A DNA stretch of 64,000 nt from Adineta vaga (Eukaryota > Rotifera): contig CP075493.1 in NCBI GenBank assembly GCA_021613535.1, forward strand, positions 11,718,001 through 11,782,000. Direction: 5' to 3'. Positions 33,526-43,935 of the stretch are shown here, piece after piece; within the stretch, counting starts at the first letter, position 1, and each line of letters starts with the position of its first letter. The position numbers were made by a program, and so were the translations under genes. The notes under the pieces were generated by a model. That model ran no database searches. It had not been told where the DNA came from and was given only the letters and a program-made list of their open reading frames with translations.

Positions 33526-36261
33526 GTCGTATAGGTACAACTGGTGCCAATACCTGCGTTGTTTTTGTTGCTTTCTTTAAAGAAAACAACAAAGTTTTTA
33601 TCGAACATCGGAATGAGTTTCCAGATCAACCAGATGAAACGAATATGAAGAATTGCCTTACCTACGTAGCATCACATCTCGAAAAGAAAAATAAGGCAAA
33701 AGCAACGATATCGTAAGTGTGATTGAAACTAATGAAACAATTGAGAAATCAATAGATTACGTATCATCTATTAATGATCTAGAGAAAACTGTTCTGTTAT
33801 ATAGTAACTTCAGACAAACACGTGGACGATAAGAAGAGACAATGTAAAGAAAAAAAAGGATTTTTGAATTGAGATATCATTTGAATTTTTCCTGTTTACA
33901 TTTACATTGATGTAATAGTTGATGATCAAATCAAATTCAAATGAGAAACTTTCGGGATCTTTATTTTAATACAATTTATTTTTGTTCGTCAATCGTCTGT
34001 CAAATTAGAGATTATTTGATTCATTTTGAAAACTATGACTTTTTATTAAGAAAATAAATTGTTATTTCTTGAACAAACTTATCATATGTATGTCGACTTA
34101 ATCTCTTCTCTTTGTCATTGAAAGAAGAGTTAGCTTTACATACCATATGATCGATTCGAAGTTGCCATCATTTTCTCGAATTCAAAGGAAACTTTTTAAT
34201 GATAATGTTGATCTTAATATTTTATCATGAGATAATTATTCTGCTCATGTTACACTTAGAAAAAGATTTGAAAAAATTCTTTGTACATATTTTTCAAAAT
34301 TTTGTCGTTCTATAAGGAAATTTACCTTTTTTGAAAGCCAATCGTCAATAATATTGTGACAGAATGACTGGACAAAATAGAATATTGCTGTAATTGTTTT
34401 TTATTAAGTAGATAATATGATATTGATTAGATTAAAACGAGACCTTTTTTTTAAAGAAAAAGATATAGCATATCCGATTTTCAATAAATGAAATTAAAAA
34501 GAAGAAAATTAATATAAATTTTTTTTTCATTGTGAATTTTTCATAATATAGATCGGTATTTATTCTCGGTGGTACAACTAATTTCAAAGATATGCAAAGT
34601 CAAATCGAAAAGTTAATTGAGAAGAATGATAATCAAAACCCATCTACATACAATCAGATGATCAAGAATATTAGATGGATTAATGTAACGATGAACTTAC
34701 ATACAGAACAAGAAGAAATAACAGGAGAATGTGGCCTTGATTTTATCGTCACTCGAGACAACAACACTAGTCAGATTGTCTTTTCGCAAAATTGGGCAAG
34801 CCTTTCGGGTGGTTTGACTGAGATGCTAATTGGAGTGATGACATTCAATGTATTGTCAGGCCACATTCATTATGCACTTGGAAACAACAATCCAAATAAC
34901 GGAGGTAAAATTCATTCATTTTACGTTTGATTTAATTCAAATCATTTGAATTAACTCCAGTAACATTAAATGTCTCGATCGTATTGAGAAAACACCACGA
35001 ACAGACAGTTGTAGATATTGCTCTTTTGAGTTATTTTAATACTAAGAGTTATGCAGTATTGATATCGAGCGTATTTTTTCTTCGAAAAAACAGATCTCCT
35101 CGGAACGTTTTTTGCAAATTGCAGCATAAGAGAAACATTCGACACGTATTATACTTTTTTTTATTCGATTTGGAGTTATAATAGAAAGGTCATTCTATTC
35201 ATTATTGACATGTATATATATATATATTATCGTTTGCTTACGATTTCTTTCTTTTACTGTTCATCTTTTATAAGAAAACTTAAATTATTGTTTAATTATT
35301 TGTTCCAATCAAAATAAATCGAAATACAATACTTCAATATCAATCAATTTTATTTGAAAACAAAAATTCAATTTTTCTTTTCTTTCATCGTTTTTTTCTA
35401 AGAAAAACTGAATAAAATTCATAAGATAGAGTAAAATAAATAAGATAAAAATAAAAGGAAATGAAATAGATCGAATTGAATTTAGTTGAATAATTAATTG
35501 ATTTTTCCAAAAACATAAAAATAGAATACACAATTTAAATTATTTTTTGACGTTTTGATAAACGAAATTCATCTTCTTCGGACACGTACTATCATTTCTT
35601 GTTCTTTCTCTTATTTTTTCTTTGACATATCATATGATCGTAGAATGAACGCAGAAAAATAAATGAATCGTCTATCCGTATAATCTGAACAAATAGTTAA
35701 TAATAACAATTTTCTTATAAAAGATAAACATCAATAGAAAGAAATCATAAGCAAGAAATGCAAAAATATCAATAATTGATATTTATTTCATTTATGTTAA
35801 AAGCTATTGCGAGCTACGTTGAAAAGATATGAATGAATTTTTTGTCTATATTTCTCGCTTTGAATATGAAATCTTTAAAAAATGAGCCTACCTAAGAAAA
35901 TGATATCTCTTCTAACAAAAAGGAAACAACATTACTCAAACTCTTTCTAATGTTGAATAATTTTTGAAAAAAACATGTTTTTCCACCACTACAAACTCTT
36001 TGTATAGGTTATCTGTAATATAGAGACTGAGTACTATAGTAAATCTGCAATTTCTCTCATTTCATAGGAAGTGCAAATGCAAGACAAGAATATCAAAACA
36101 ATTCATTTGTTCATCTCAAAACGATTATGTCACATATCAATGCAACTCAGTTATTTGGTGATGATGCTGATAAACTGATCGACAGCATCAAAGCTATGGA
36201 ACAGGAAGTACAAACCTCATCTGATGAGGAAGCGTCAAAATCTAGAGATGAATACTACTGA
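33526..36261 (+). CDS. NTAN1-like (N-terminal asparagine amidohydrolase-like) protein, 5' exon not found
   Basis: Three exons with matching phase: 33526-33712, 34552-34904, 36068-36261; introns 839 and 1,163 bp, far longer than the 50-65 bp typical of the window. Exon 1 has RIGTTGANTCVVFVAFF, resembling the NTAN1 segment around its catalytic Cys (S/T-T-C-H). Exon 2 opens SVFILGGTTNFKDMQSQ, like the NTAN1 VHLVGGFSD block. The C-terminus is acidic/Ser-rich (EVQTSSDEEASKSRDEYY). In the family this enzyme deamidates N-terminal Asn to Asp in the N-degron pathway. Similarity is weak and from memory. No start codon is in frame before 33526; an ATG at 33454 is out of frame and meets a stop. Confidence 0.42.
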
Positions 36262-36369
36262 TATCTTCAAAGTAGGAATCTAAAAGCATAAAAACGAATT
36301 TTTGAATATCTCTGTATAATAGACTTTCTACAATCGCAATTATGCGAATAATAATATATAACTCGAAAT

Positions 36370-36650
36370 ATCCATCATATAGTTTATGTAAAAGAAATAG
36401 AAGGAGCGATGGATTAAAGAAAAATGTATTATCTATTATGGACTTTCTGCAAATGGCGTAGACGAATTGCAGGCTATATAAAAACTCAAAATCCATGATG
36501 GAATTTCTGTAAAGGGAGTAGAAAGGCTGATGAACATCAAATAATCAAAATCCATCATGAACTCTGTATAAATAGAGTAGAGAATGTAATAGACATATAA
36601 AACCCAGTATTCATTATGGATTTTTGTCTAAGCGAAGTAAATCTCCTCCT
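36370..36650. repeat. degenerate tandem repeats with a period of about 60 bp
   Basis: Units start with ATCCATCATATAGT (36370), ATCTATTATGGACT (36431), ATCCATGATGGAAT (36491), ATCCATCATGAACT (36550) and ATTCATTATGGATT (36609). Each is followed by TTCTGTAAA-like and GTAGA-like blocks. Spacings are 59-61 bp. A weaker unit may precede at about 36310. The array begins just after the NTAN1-like stop codon and is clearly decayed. Confidence 0.7.
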
Positions 36651-38612
36651 GTAGTAAAAATCTCCGGCTCTTCTAGTATGAACCTGGGAGTGTATAGGGA
36701 AATATTTGTATTTTTCCGAAAAAAGCAGTTTTTACATGCAAAAATTCACGTGAAAAAGTTTCTCTCATGCATTGCAATATCTGCTATATTTGATAAGAAA
36801 ATTATCAGAATAAGACAGTTCATTATATTTCAGTTAAAAAGGCTTCATATCTTATTAGCATAATCTAAATAAGACATCCTTTTACAAATTATAAGATGAA
36901 TTCGTATTTTTTCTTTTGCTTTTATTTATAGCTCATGTTCCATGACCACCGGTATCGTCAATCTATGAGATGGAATTTTTTTTTATTTCTTTTTTGACGA
37001 TAATAAAAAAAGAAGAAGAATTTATGAGATAAAAAGGTATGTATTGAAAATGCCGAAAGAAAAATATCAACGAGAAAATACTTTCGAACAAAAAAAACTA
37101 TGTTAGGTGATAGACTAAGTATTAGTTTTATTTAACTAAAGAAAAAAGATCACATGAAGTGAACCAAAGTGAAACTCATGTTGTAAAAATCATAGGTGTG
37201 TACAGGACAGGACAAACGGATATCACATTACTTTCGAAGTAAGATTTTAAAAGAAGACGTTTGAATTAACTAAACAGATATAATAGTTGTAGCATGATTA
37301 TGATTTTCGTCTTCCAGTCATAATACCAAGCTTATTAATTGAAGTGCGGAACAAAAAAGATTATTTACTACAACAAAATAAAGATTTAATCGACTGAATA
37401 TCACCAAGAGAGAATACTTAATATTTTTTCATTTGGTTTCAATCTTGTTGCTCTATCGTTCAACAACCATTGTGCTGTCGAAAAGTCCCTTTTAGCATTA
37501 ATAGTTGTAGACGGAATTGACAGGATAAATGGAACATATTGACAAACAAATGTTAGTTCAGTTTCGTATAGCGTTTCTAAAATTCCAATGGATCAGTATC
37601 TCCTTTTATTTCAACTGTTTTTATTGTGCATTGCGGCTATCGCTACTTTAGAGGATAACTAGATAGTATTGGCTAAGGACATCTACCGCTTCTTTTTCTA
37701 CGCAGTTATCTTACTGGGAAAAAACAGTTATTTTTGTCTATCAAAAAAAAGAAAATGTGACATATAAATAACAGGGCACAACAACTATGTCCTGCAAAAA
37801 AAACCGAGTAGGACAAAATTTCAGAACACATCCTGCCCTGTAGAAACCTCTGGTACCAATAAATGCATATAGGTCGTAAAAAATGTTAATTTTTGTACTT
37901 ATATTGAAATGGAAATGTGTTAGTAATATATGATCAGTTTTTGTTTGATATGTTCACGATAATAATTTGAGTGTTTTTTTGCTATGGAAAGTATAATTTG
38001 GTTTTGTAATATCGGCGGTATTTTTTGAAATGTAATGAACCATATAGTTAGTTTCACATGATCTTGTTTTCATTATATTCGGTGTCTATTCAGAAATCTG
38101 GAATGTTCGTACATAGAAGCACTTATTGAACGAAAACATCGGCTAGTCAGTGAAAGTAAATAAAAAAAGAGGATATTAAAAAGGTAACAGGAAAAAAACA
38201 ATATTAGTCAATAAAAACATCTTTTGCTATATTTCGACATATTACATAATCAACATGTTCTTTTCGCCATCTTTTCTTTCGACGTTTTCATTGTAAACTA
38301 AAGCTAGATTTTAGACTATCCAGCTAACATAGCTGAGAACATCTTATTATACCCTGCGTGTATGGCATATACATAATAATGAACAGGCGAGTGAAAAAGC
38401 AATTTCCATAGTATACATCAAAGAAATTGATAGAGAAATACAATCGAATGAGATTTCTCAGAACAGAAGACACGATTCGACAGAAAACTATTGAAATCTA
38501 GAAGTCAATATCTAATATCAATTTAATTCCGTCGTTTAATTATATTCACCATTCAGTGTGAATAGACCATAAACAAGATACAATAAAAATAAACTAAACA
38601 ATATCAGATATA
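36651..38612. other. gene-poor stretch
   Basis: About 2 kb, AT-rich, no supported gene. The ORF at 36624-36863 has no family signature. One small inverted pair, CAGGGCACA...(37772) and ...TCCTGCCCTG (37840), encloses about 50 bp and may be a decayed miniature element. Confidence 0.35.
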
Positions 38613-38788
38613 CAGTGGCTCCAAAAATTATTCATACAGCAGTTATCTTTAACTTGTATTTCATAGTATGCAACAAAGGATAGTGGTAGAGATGCGCCGT
38701 TTTCACCGTTGTATCCATCATAGTATCTAGTTTATATCAGCAAAATATCAGGTCTACATCTTTCTTTGAATAATTTTTGGAGCCACTG
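38613..38788. mobile_element. 176-bp MITE with TA target site
   Basis: Starts CAGTGGCTCCAAAAATTATTC after TA (38611-38612) and ends with the exact reverse complement GAATAATTTTTGGAGCCACTG before TA (38789-38790). TIRs are about 21 bp, unlike those of the Tc1 element or the other MITE in the window, so it belongs to a separate Tc1/mariner-related family. No ORF. Confidence 0.9.
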
Positions 38789-39188
38789 TATGTTGAAGAA
38801 ATTGAAAAGATTAGTATTCACTGGAGATATTAATCAATATAGAGAAGAAATTTCGTTGTTAAGTTTGAGCTTCATCACTGAAAAGAACAGAATGTATTGA
38901 AACATAAGGTCACTCACGTCGCTTAATTCTAGTTTATTTCGCCTAGTCCGTCCGTTTGGCTGAAAATAGACAGAAAAAATAAATTTAAGTCAGAAAGAGA
39001 CGTCCAATACGATTGTGTTTTATCTCTTAAATCATTTTTTTTAGATGAATTAACGAAAAATAAAATATGATGCACCAATCATATTGCTCAAATTCAACAG
39101 TGACGTTAATTCACTTTTCTGTCTGTTTTTGACCATAGCTGAATAAAAAGATAAATGTATTCATTTGAAATTTTTTCCAACAACAATT
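38789..39188. promoter_or_regulatory. upstream region of an F-box gene
   Basis: 400 bp between the MITE and the F-box gene ATG at 39189. AT-rich; no clear TATA. Contains an ATG at 39155 in another frame, which could form a short upstream ORF. Confidence 0.3.
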
Positions 39189-41630
39189 ATGACTCTAAAG
39201 TTGGAATCAATCCCAAATGAAATATACTTTATTATTTTCAGTTACTTATCGTCACGACATATTTGGCGAGCTTTTTTTGGTATTAACAAAAGTTTGAATC
39301 AACTATTGACTTCGAATCTTATTCGTCATACTATTGATTTGAAAGGTGCTTCTTACTCTGAAATAGTTCAATTACTTGAAAATCATGATAAAGATTCACA
39401 AGATCATCAGTGGCAAGTTGAATTTTCCTCTCATGCACATGCAATTTGCTTTGAGAATGATTTTGATTACGAAATATTAATAAATCGATGGATTGCAACA
39501 AAAATAAACTGGAAATTACCTCTTTTAAGAGCAATTTACATATTACCAGAAGCTGTAAAAAAGGTTGGTATATTATTTAGTGAACTTAAATTTGCAATAA
39601 TTCTTCAATCACAACTTCAATATCTTCATCTTGTTTTTCACGAATCACATTCGACTTATCATTATGTATTGTCGGCCTTAGTGAAAGAACGTATTTCATG
39701 TTCAGTCATGATATTAGAAGTAACGAAAGGTTTGTATATCAAAACTAAGATCAGGGAAGTACAAGTACTCATATTAATAAAACATCGAAAAAAAATCAGT
39801 AGTCTCTTTTGTAAACTATCATCTAATTAACAATATAATCAATCTTACTGATATATCGTTTATCTTTAGAAAATTCATATCCACACTTTGAACATGAAGA
39901 TTTATATGACATAAAATATCCGCTATGTTGGATACGTACCGTTTGTTTAACTATAAGTTTACAACATTCATCGGAACTTATTCTTCTCCTAATGCCTGAA
40001 GCTTTACCATTATTGGAACATTTAAATGTAACTATCGAACAACCACGAGAAGATTTACTTATCAAAAGAGAACAATCGATAAAATCTATTCAGTTATCTG
40101 AAAACGACCTTCGTCATACAAATGCTGTCGAAACAAAACTTCGATCATTAGTACTACATCAAATAGAACTCAAAGATCTATTGACTTTATTCAACTCATT
40201 CACCTTTCCTCTTCTCAGCACACTTATATTGGTTGATATATTCGACAGATGTAAGTTGACTGAATTTGAGAAATTTTATCTAGATGTAAAAACGAATATA
40301 GCAATGATTAAAGCCTTTTCTTGAACATTCAGCCTGTGCCAAAAATTTCAAGAATCTTTGAAGTTTTCTTAATATCATATAAATACAAACATATTGCACG
40401 AACCTAAACCGAGAAATCCTTGTCTAAAACAATCTATTTATACTCTTATTTTGTTCTAACATCTGCTCCTAATTTCATATTATTTGAAGGTTCTCATCTA
40501 TACTTTTTATTCCATCTAATTTTGAATATGTATTAGTTTTAGATAATTTAGTCGCTTTCCAACACTTAGTGGGTCCTACAAATTTACCTTCTCTTAAACG
40601 AGACCAATTTCAATTTTTACTTCGATTTCCTGCTAAATATGAACGTGAATGGATACAAGGATATTATAAATATGAATGGCCATTTAATAATGTTGGCTTT
40701 CATGTAGATGAACGTATTTTTCGACCGTGTAGTTATGAATCTCCGTTAGAGTTTTTCGAAGATGTATTTTATATCTACTCAATTCCTTTCGATGTATTGA
40801 AATATATGCGTACGATACATAACTATGAGTTTTTTACTCGTTATTCAACAATAATTCGAAAAAGCTTTACTCATCAAAACATGGAATGGTTGTGTAAATG
40901 GACAAGTAATGACACTCAATTGATTAAAAGTCTTTCAATGATGAGAAATATTAAAACGCTGAATTGCTCCTTTTTTGGAATAAACGTAAGTCATCTTTTT
41001 TATGAGAATATTTGTATCAAAGTTTAAATAATAAGAGATGCAACAAATACTCTATGATTATGTATGTATAATTTCAATTTTTAGAATCAAATAGGCAGCC
41101 TCATATCTCCGACACGTACCAATCTATGTCATCATCTTCGCTCATTGACATTTCGATTCACACGTATTCTTCACATTGGTTCAACGTACCATTCAATATT
41201 ACAATTAATTCTAGATGCATCACCTCATCTTTTCTATCTCAATACACCATGGAGAGATCTTTCTGTTTGTTTGGGAAGATATCCTATGATTAAACATGTT
41301 CATCTTAATATTGGTGGAGATGATGTGTGTTTCGATGTAGCTCAGTTCAATATAATCATACCCAACGTGCAGTACCTTAGTTTCAGGAGACAACACTTGA
41401 TAAAAGGAAAAGAAATGGTTAATTTTGTAAATGATTTATTAATCAATCAAACTCATTTTCATGACCTAATACTATTACAAATAAATAAAAATGGTAATGT
41501 TACACTTAGACCAAATGTGAAAGAAAATATTAAACAAGCAATTATAACAAAGATTGATCGTCTGAAGAATTTAACTATGACTCAAATTCAATTTTCTTAT
41601 CATAATCAATTGAGTATTTGGCTATGTTAA
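39189..41630 (+). CDS. F-box protein with LRR-like region, four exons
   Basis: Exons 39189-39729, 39870-40250, 40543-40985 and 41085-41630 (introns 140, 292, 99 bp) join without a break to 636 codons. The F-box lies at residues 5-35 (LESIPNEIYFIIFSYLSSRHIWRAFFGI). The body has LRR-like strands (LQYLHLVFHE, LRSLVLHQIEL, LRSLTFRFTRIL, LKNLTMTQIQF) and aromatic blocks (REWIQGYYKYEWPF). No signal or membrane segment. By family a substrate adaptor for an SCF ubiquitin ligase; substrate unknown. The start at 39189 is the first in-frame ATG before the F-box. Unlike the F-box genes at 3181 and 8450 it has introns. Confidence 0.7.
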
Positions 41631-42650
41631 AAATCAAATTTCTTATTATCACGTTTTTCTTTAATTCCTTTCATTTATCTTTCAAAAATAAATGAATATG
41701 ACATATTTTGATTATTAAACATTGAAATGATTGTGACATTAAATGGTTGAAAATTGAAATATTGGGAATATAAATGTTATATTTGCTTCCAGGCCAGAGT
41801 TTGATATTGTTTTTATTATGATAACATGAGTATTTGTGAAGGTATGTCGAATACCCTTTTTTGAACCTGAAGTAAATATCGTTTTTCAATAAACTCAATT
41901 TTTCGTTTTTGTCAAAATTGAACTAGAAGGATTGTATTTTTCTTTTCTATCTCTCTCTGTTCTTCTTTATAAACAACTTAATGAAAGGATTAAGGCGAAA
42001 ACACAATGATCTATCATTAAAAATCCTTTGCCTACTTTAAGGTGGAGACGTGAATATCTTCTTTAGGACCTTATTCTCATCTCGAATCTCAAATTTTATC
42101 ATGTATCGTTAGAGTCTGGTGAATTGGATCATTTGTTTTCCTAAAGATAAGAGTAGTGTAGAAATCGTTAATTCGATTTGAGTATTAAACTTTTTCTTCA
42201 ACTTCTAAAGTTTCAGTTTATAATTCGAGTACTCGAGTTCTAAACTATTCAACTTGTACTATTATAAATATGGGAAAAGTTGAGTAGCGGAGATCGCGCG
42301 AAAATTATTCGTTTGTTTGGTCACCCTCTACACCCACACCCTCAAATTCATAAATCAGATGTAAAATCGATAGTGGTAGTCAAGATCTACCAGAAACCGA
42401 TGTTTGCTTCATTGCAAACCACTTCTGAACGAAACCAGGCGACAAAAACCTGTTTTTCCATGCATTGGAGCCGGTATTTGGCATTTTTTGGTGCGAAGGA
42501 AGAGTCTGACAGAAAAGTGTTGTCACACAAAGTTGTAGAGCTCGTCGAGTTGCATATGGAACGCCGATTGGGATTGTTGGAACGCACACCTGAACGAATA
42601 TAGGAAGGTTTTACTCGAATATGGTGCCAACTTCACCTACGTCAAAAAAA
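41631..42650. other. intergenic, with a GC-richer island of unknown origin at about 42285-42640
   Basis: About 1 kb between the F-box gene and copy 2 of the duplication. From 42285 the base composition changes (AGCGGAGATCGCGCG..., CGACAAAAACC, GCCGGTATTTGG), with open frames on both strands (42280-42603 plus; 42380-42589 minus), neither recognised. It also carries CACCCACACCCTC. It stops at the left edge of the duplicated block and is absent from copy 1's flank. Confidence 0.4.
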
Positions 42651-42729
42651 CAGTTTTTTTTATTTAATATTGTGCGTATTGCTTTTGAGTTTGTGTTTTC
42701 ATATTCTCGACTATATGTACAAAAAATTT

Positions 42730-43488
42730 TTAAACTAATGGGTCTTTATCAGCATCTGGATGACAATTTTCGAGATGACTTTCTCGTGCTTCTAATGTTT
42801 GATATCCATAAGAACATGATAAACAATAAAGTTCATCTTTATGACGATCATCTGGATGACGTCTTTTGTTGAATGGAATCTTTGCTCCATAATCTAGATG
42901 AATATTTTTGAATGTAGCGTCAAGATGATTATCTTGATCGTGTTCTTCTAAAGTATGATATGCTTGAAATTGTTTTGAACATCTTGGACATCGATAATCA
43001 TCAAAGATAAGTTCTTTGTTGAGCATATGTGTTGGAATCTTTCGTTCTTCATTAAATTGTTGAAGTCGATGAATAATTGCTTTTACATCAATATCTGATC
43101 GATTTAATTTCAATAAACGTAAGTGTTCGTGTTTATTCAGAACTATCATTAAATCAGTAGCATAATTTGGTTGTTCATCACAGATAACATGTACACATAA
43201 ATAATTTCGGATTTCTCGATGCAATGTATTGAGTAACTCATTGACAGGATGTACACATTGTTGAAATTTAATTTGAGGAATCTTTCGTAAACTTGTCCAT
43301 ATGTCGTCTTCAATGTAATGGGATTGATTGTAAAAAATAATCAATAGACAGTTTTTTGGAATTTGACAAAAATATTCAAAATGACGCAATAAATTTACTC
43401 GATTATCATCACCATCGAACAGTGCAAGTTGATAATGAGATGTCATCTTGTAATGTGAATGATTCTCTCGTGAAAGTAAGAAATGCAT
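42730..43488 (-). CDS. C2H2 zinc-finger protein with PIN-like N-terminal domain, copy 2
   Basis: Single exon, 252 residues, same architecture as the gene at 19618: PIN-like N-terminal part and two C2H2 fingers, all metal ligands kept. It differs from copy 1 by R/H, E/K, D/E and K/I replacements, all in the PIN-like part or the linker after it; I see only one silent change in the ORF. Divergent from the family-R gene at 43936. TATATAAA upstream at 43503-43510 as in copy 1, so Met15 may again be the real start. Confidence 0.68.
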   Translation of the reverse strand: MHFLLSRENHSHYKMTSHYQLALFDGDDNRVNLLRHFEYFCQIPKNCLLIIFYNQSHYIEDDIWTSLRKIPQIKFQQCVHPVNELLNTLHREIRNYLCVHVICDEQPNYATDLMIVLNKHEHLRLLKLNRSDIDVKAIIHRLQQFNEERKIPTHMLNKELIFDDYRCPRCSKQFQAYHTLEEHDQDNHLDATFKNIHLDYGAKIPFNKRRHPDDRHKDELYCLSCSYGYQTLEARESHLENCHPDADKDPLV

Positions 43489-43935
43489 CGATTCTTTGTG
43501 GCTTTATATACTCCTCTATTACCCACAACCAAAAATTCCCGATGACGCATTTAATATCGTTTTCGCTGATATTACCTTTTTTTCTTTCTTTCCACGAACC
43601 CTTGTCGACGTTGCACGAAGAAAATATTTTACAACAGAATACACTTTTGATCAACATGACTCAATAGAAGTGGCCACTTTATATAGATCAACTTTTTTTT
43701 CAAATATATCTGCGTCATTGACAGCAAATAAATGAAAAAGAAAATTGTCTTGACCCTACCAATAACTGAAATTTGAAGAGACAGAATATATCCGATAGAT
43801 ATCATTATACTAGTTTCATTTCCTTTTTCATTTAAGGAAATAAAAACGGATGAATTTTTTTCATTTATAATAATTGATATGGAAAAGCTAGAAATGAAAT
43901 AACAATCATTTGAAAAATATCCCATCGCAGTTGCT
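43489..43935. promoter_or_regulatory. divergent promoter region, copy 2
   Basis: 447 bp between the divergent zinc-finger and family-R genes, matching 20377-20823 with few differences. TATATAAA on the minus strand lies just upstream of the zinc-finger ORF. Confidence 0.45.

Noticed and set aside
37772-37840. CAGGGCA...TGCCCTG pair as a hAT MITE
   Set aside because: Only seven to eight matching bases at each end over 69 bp and no target duplication; could be chance.
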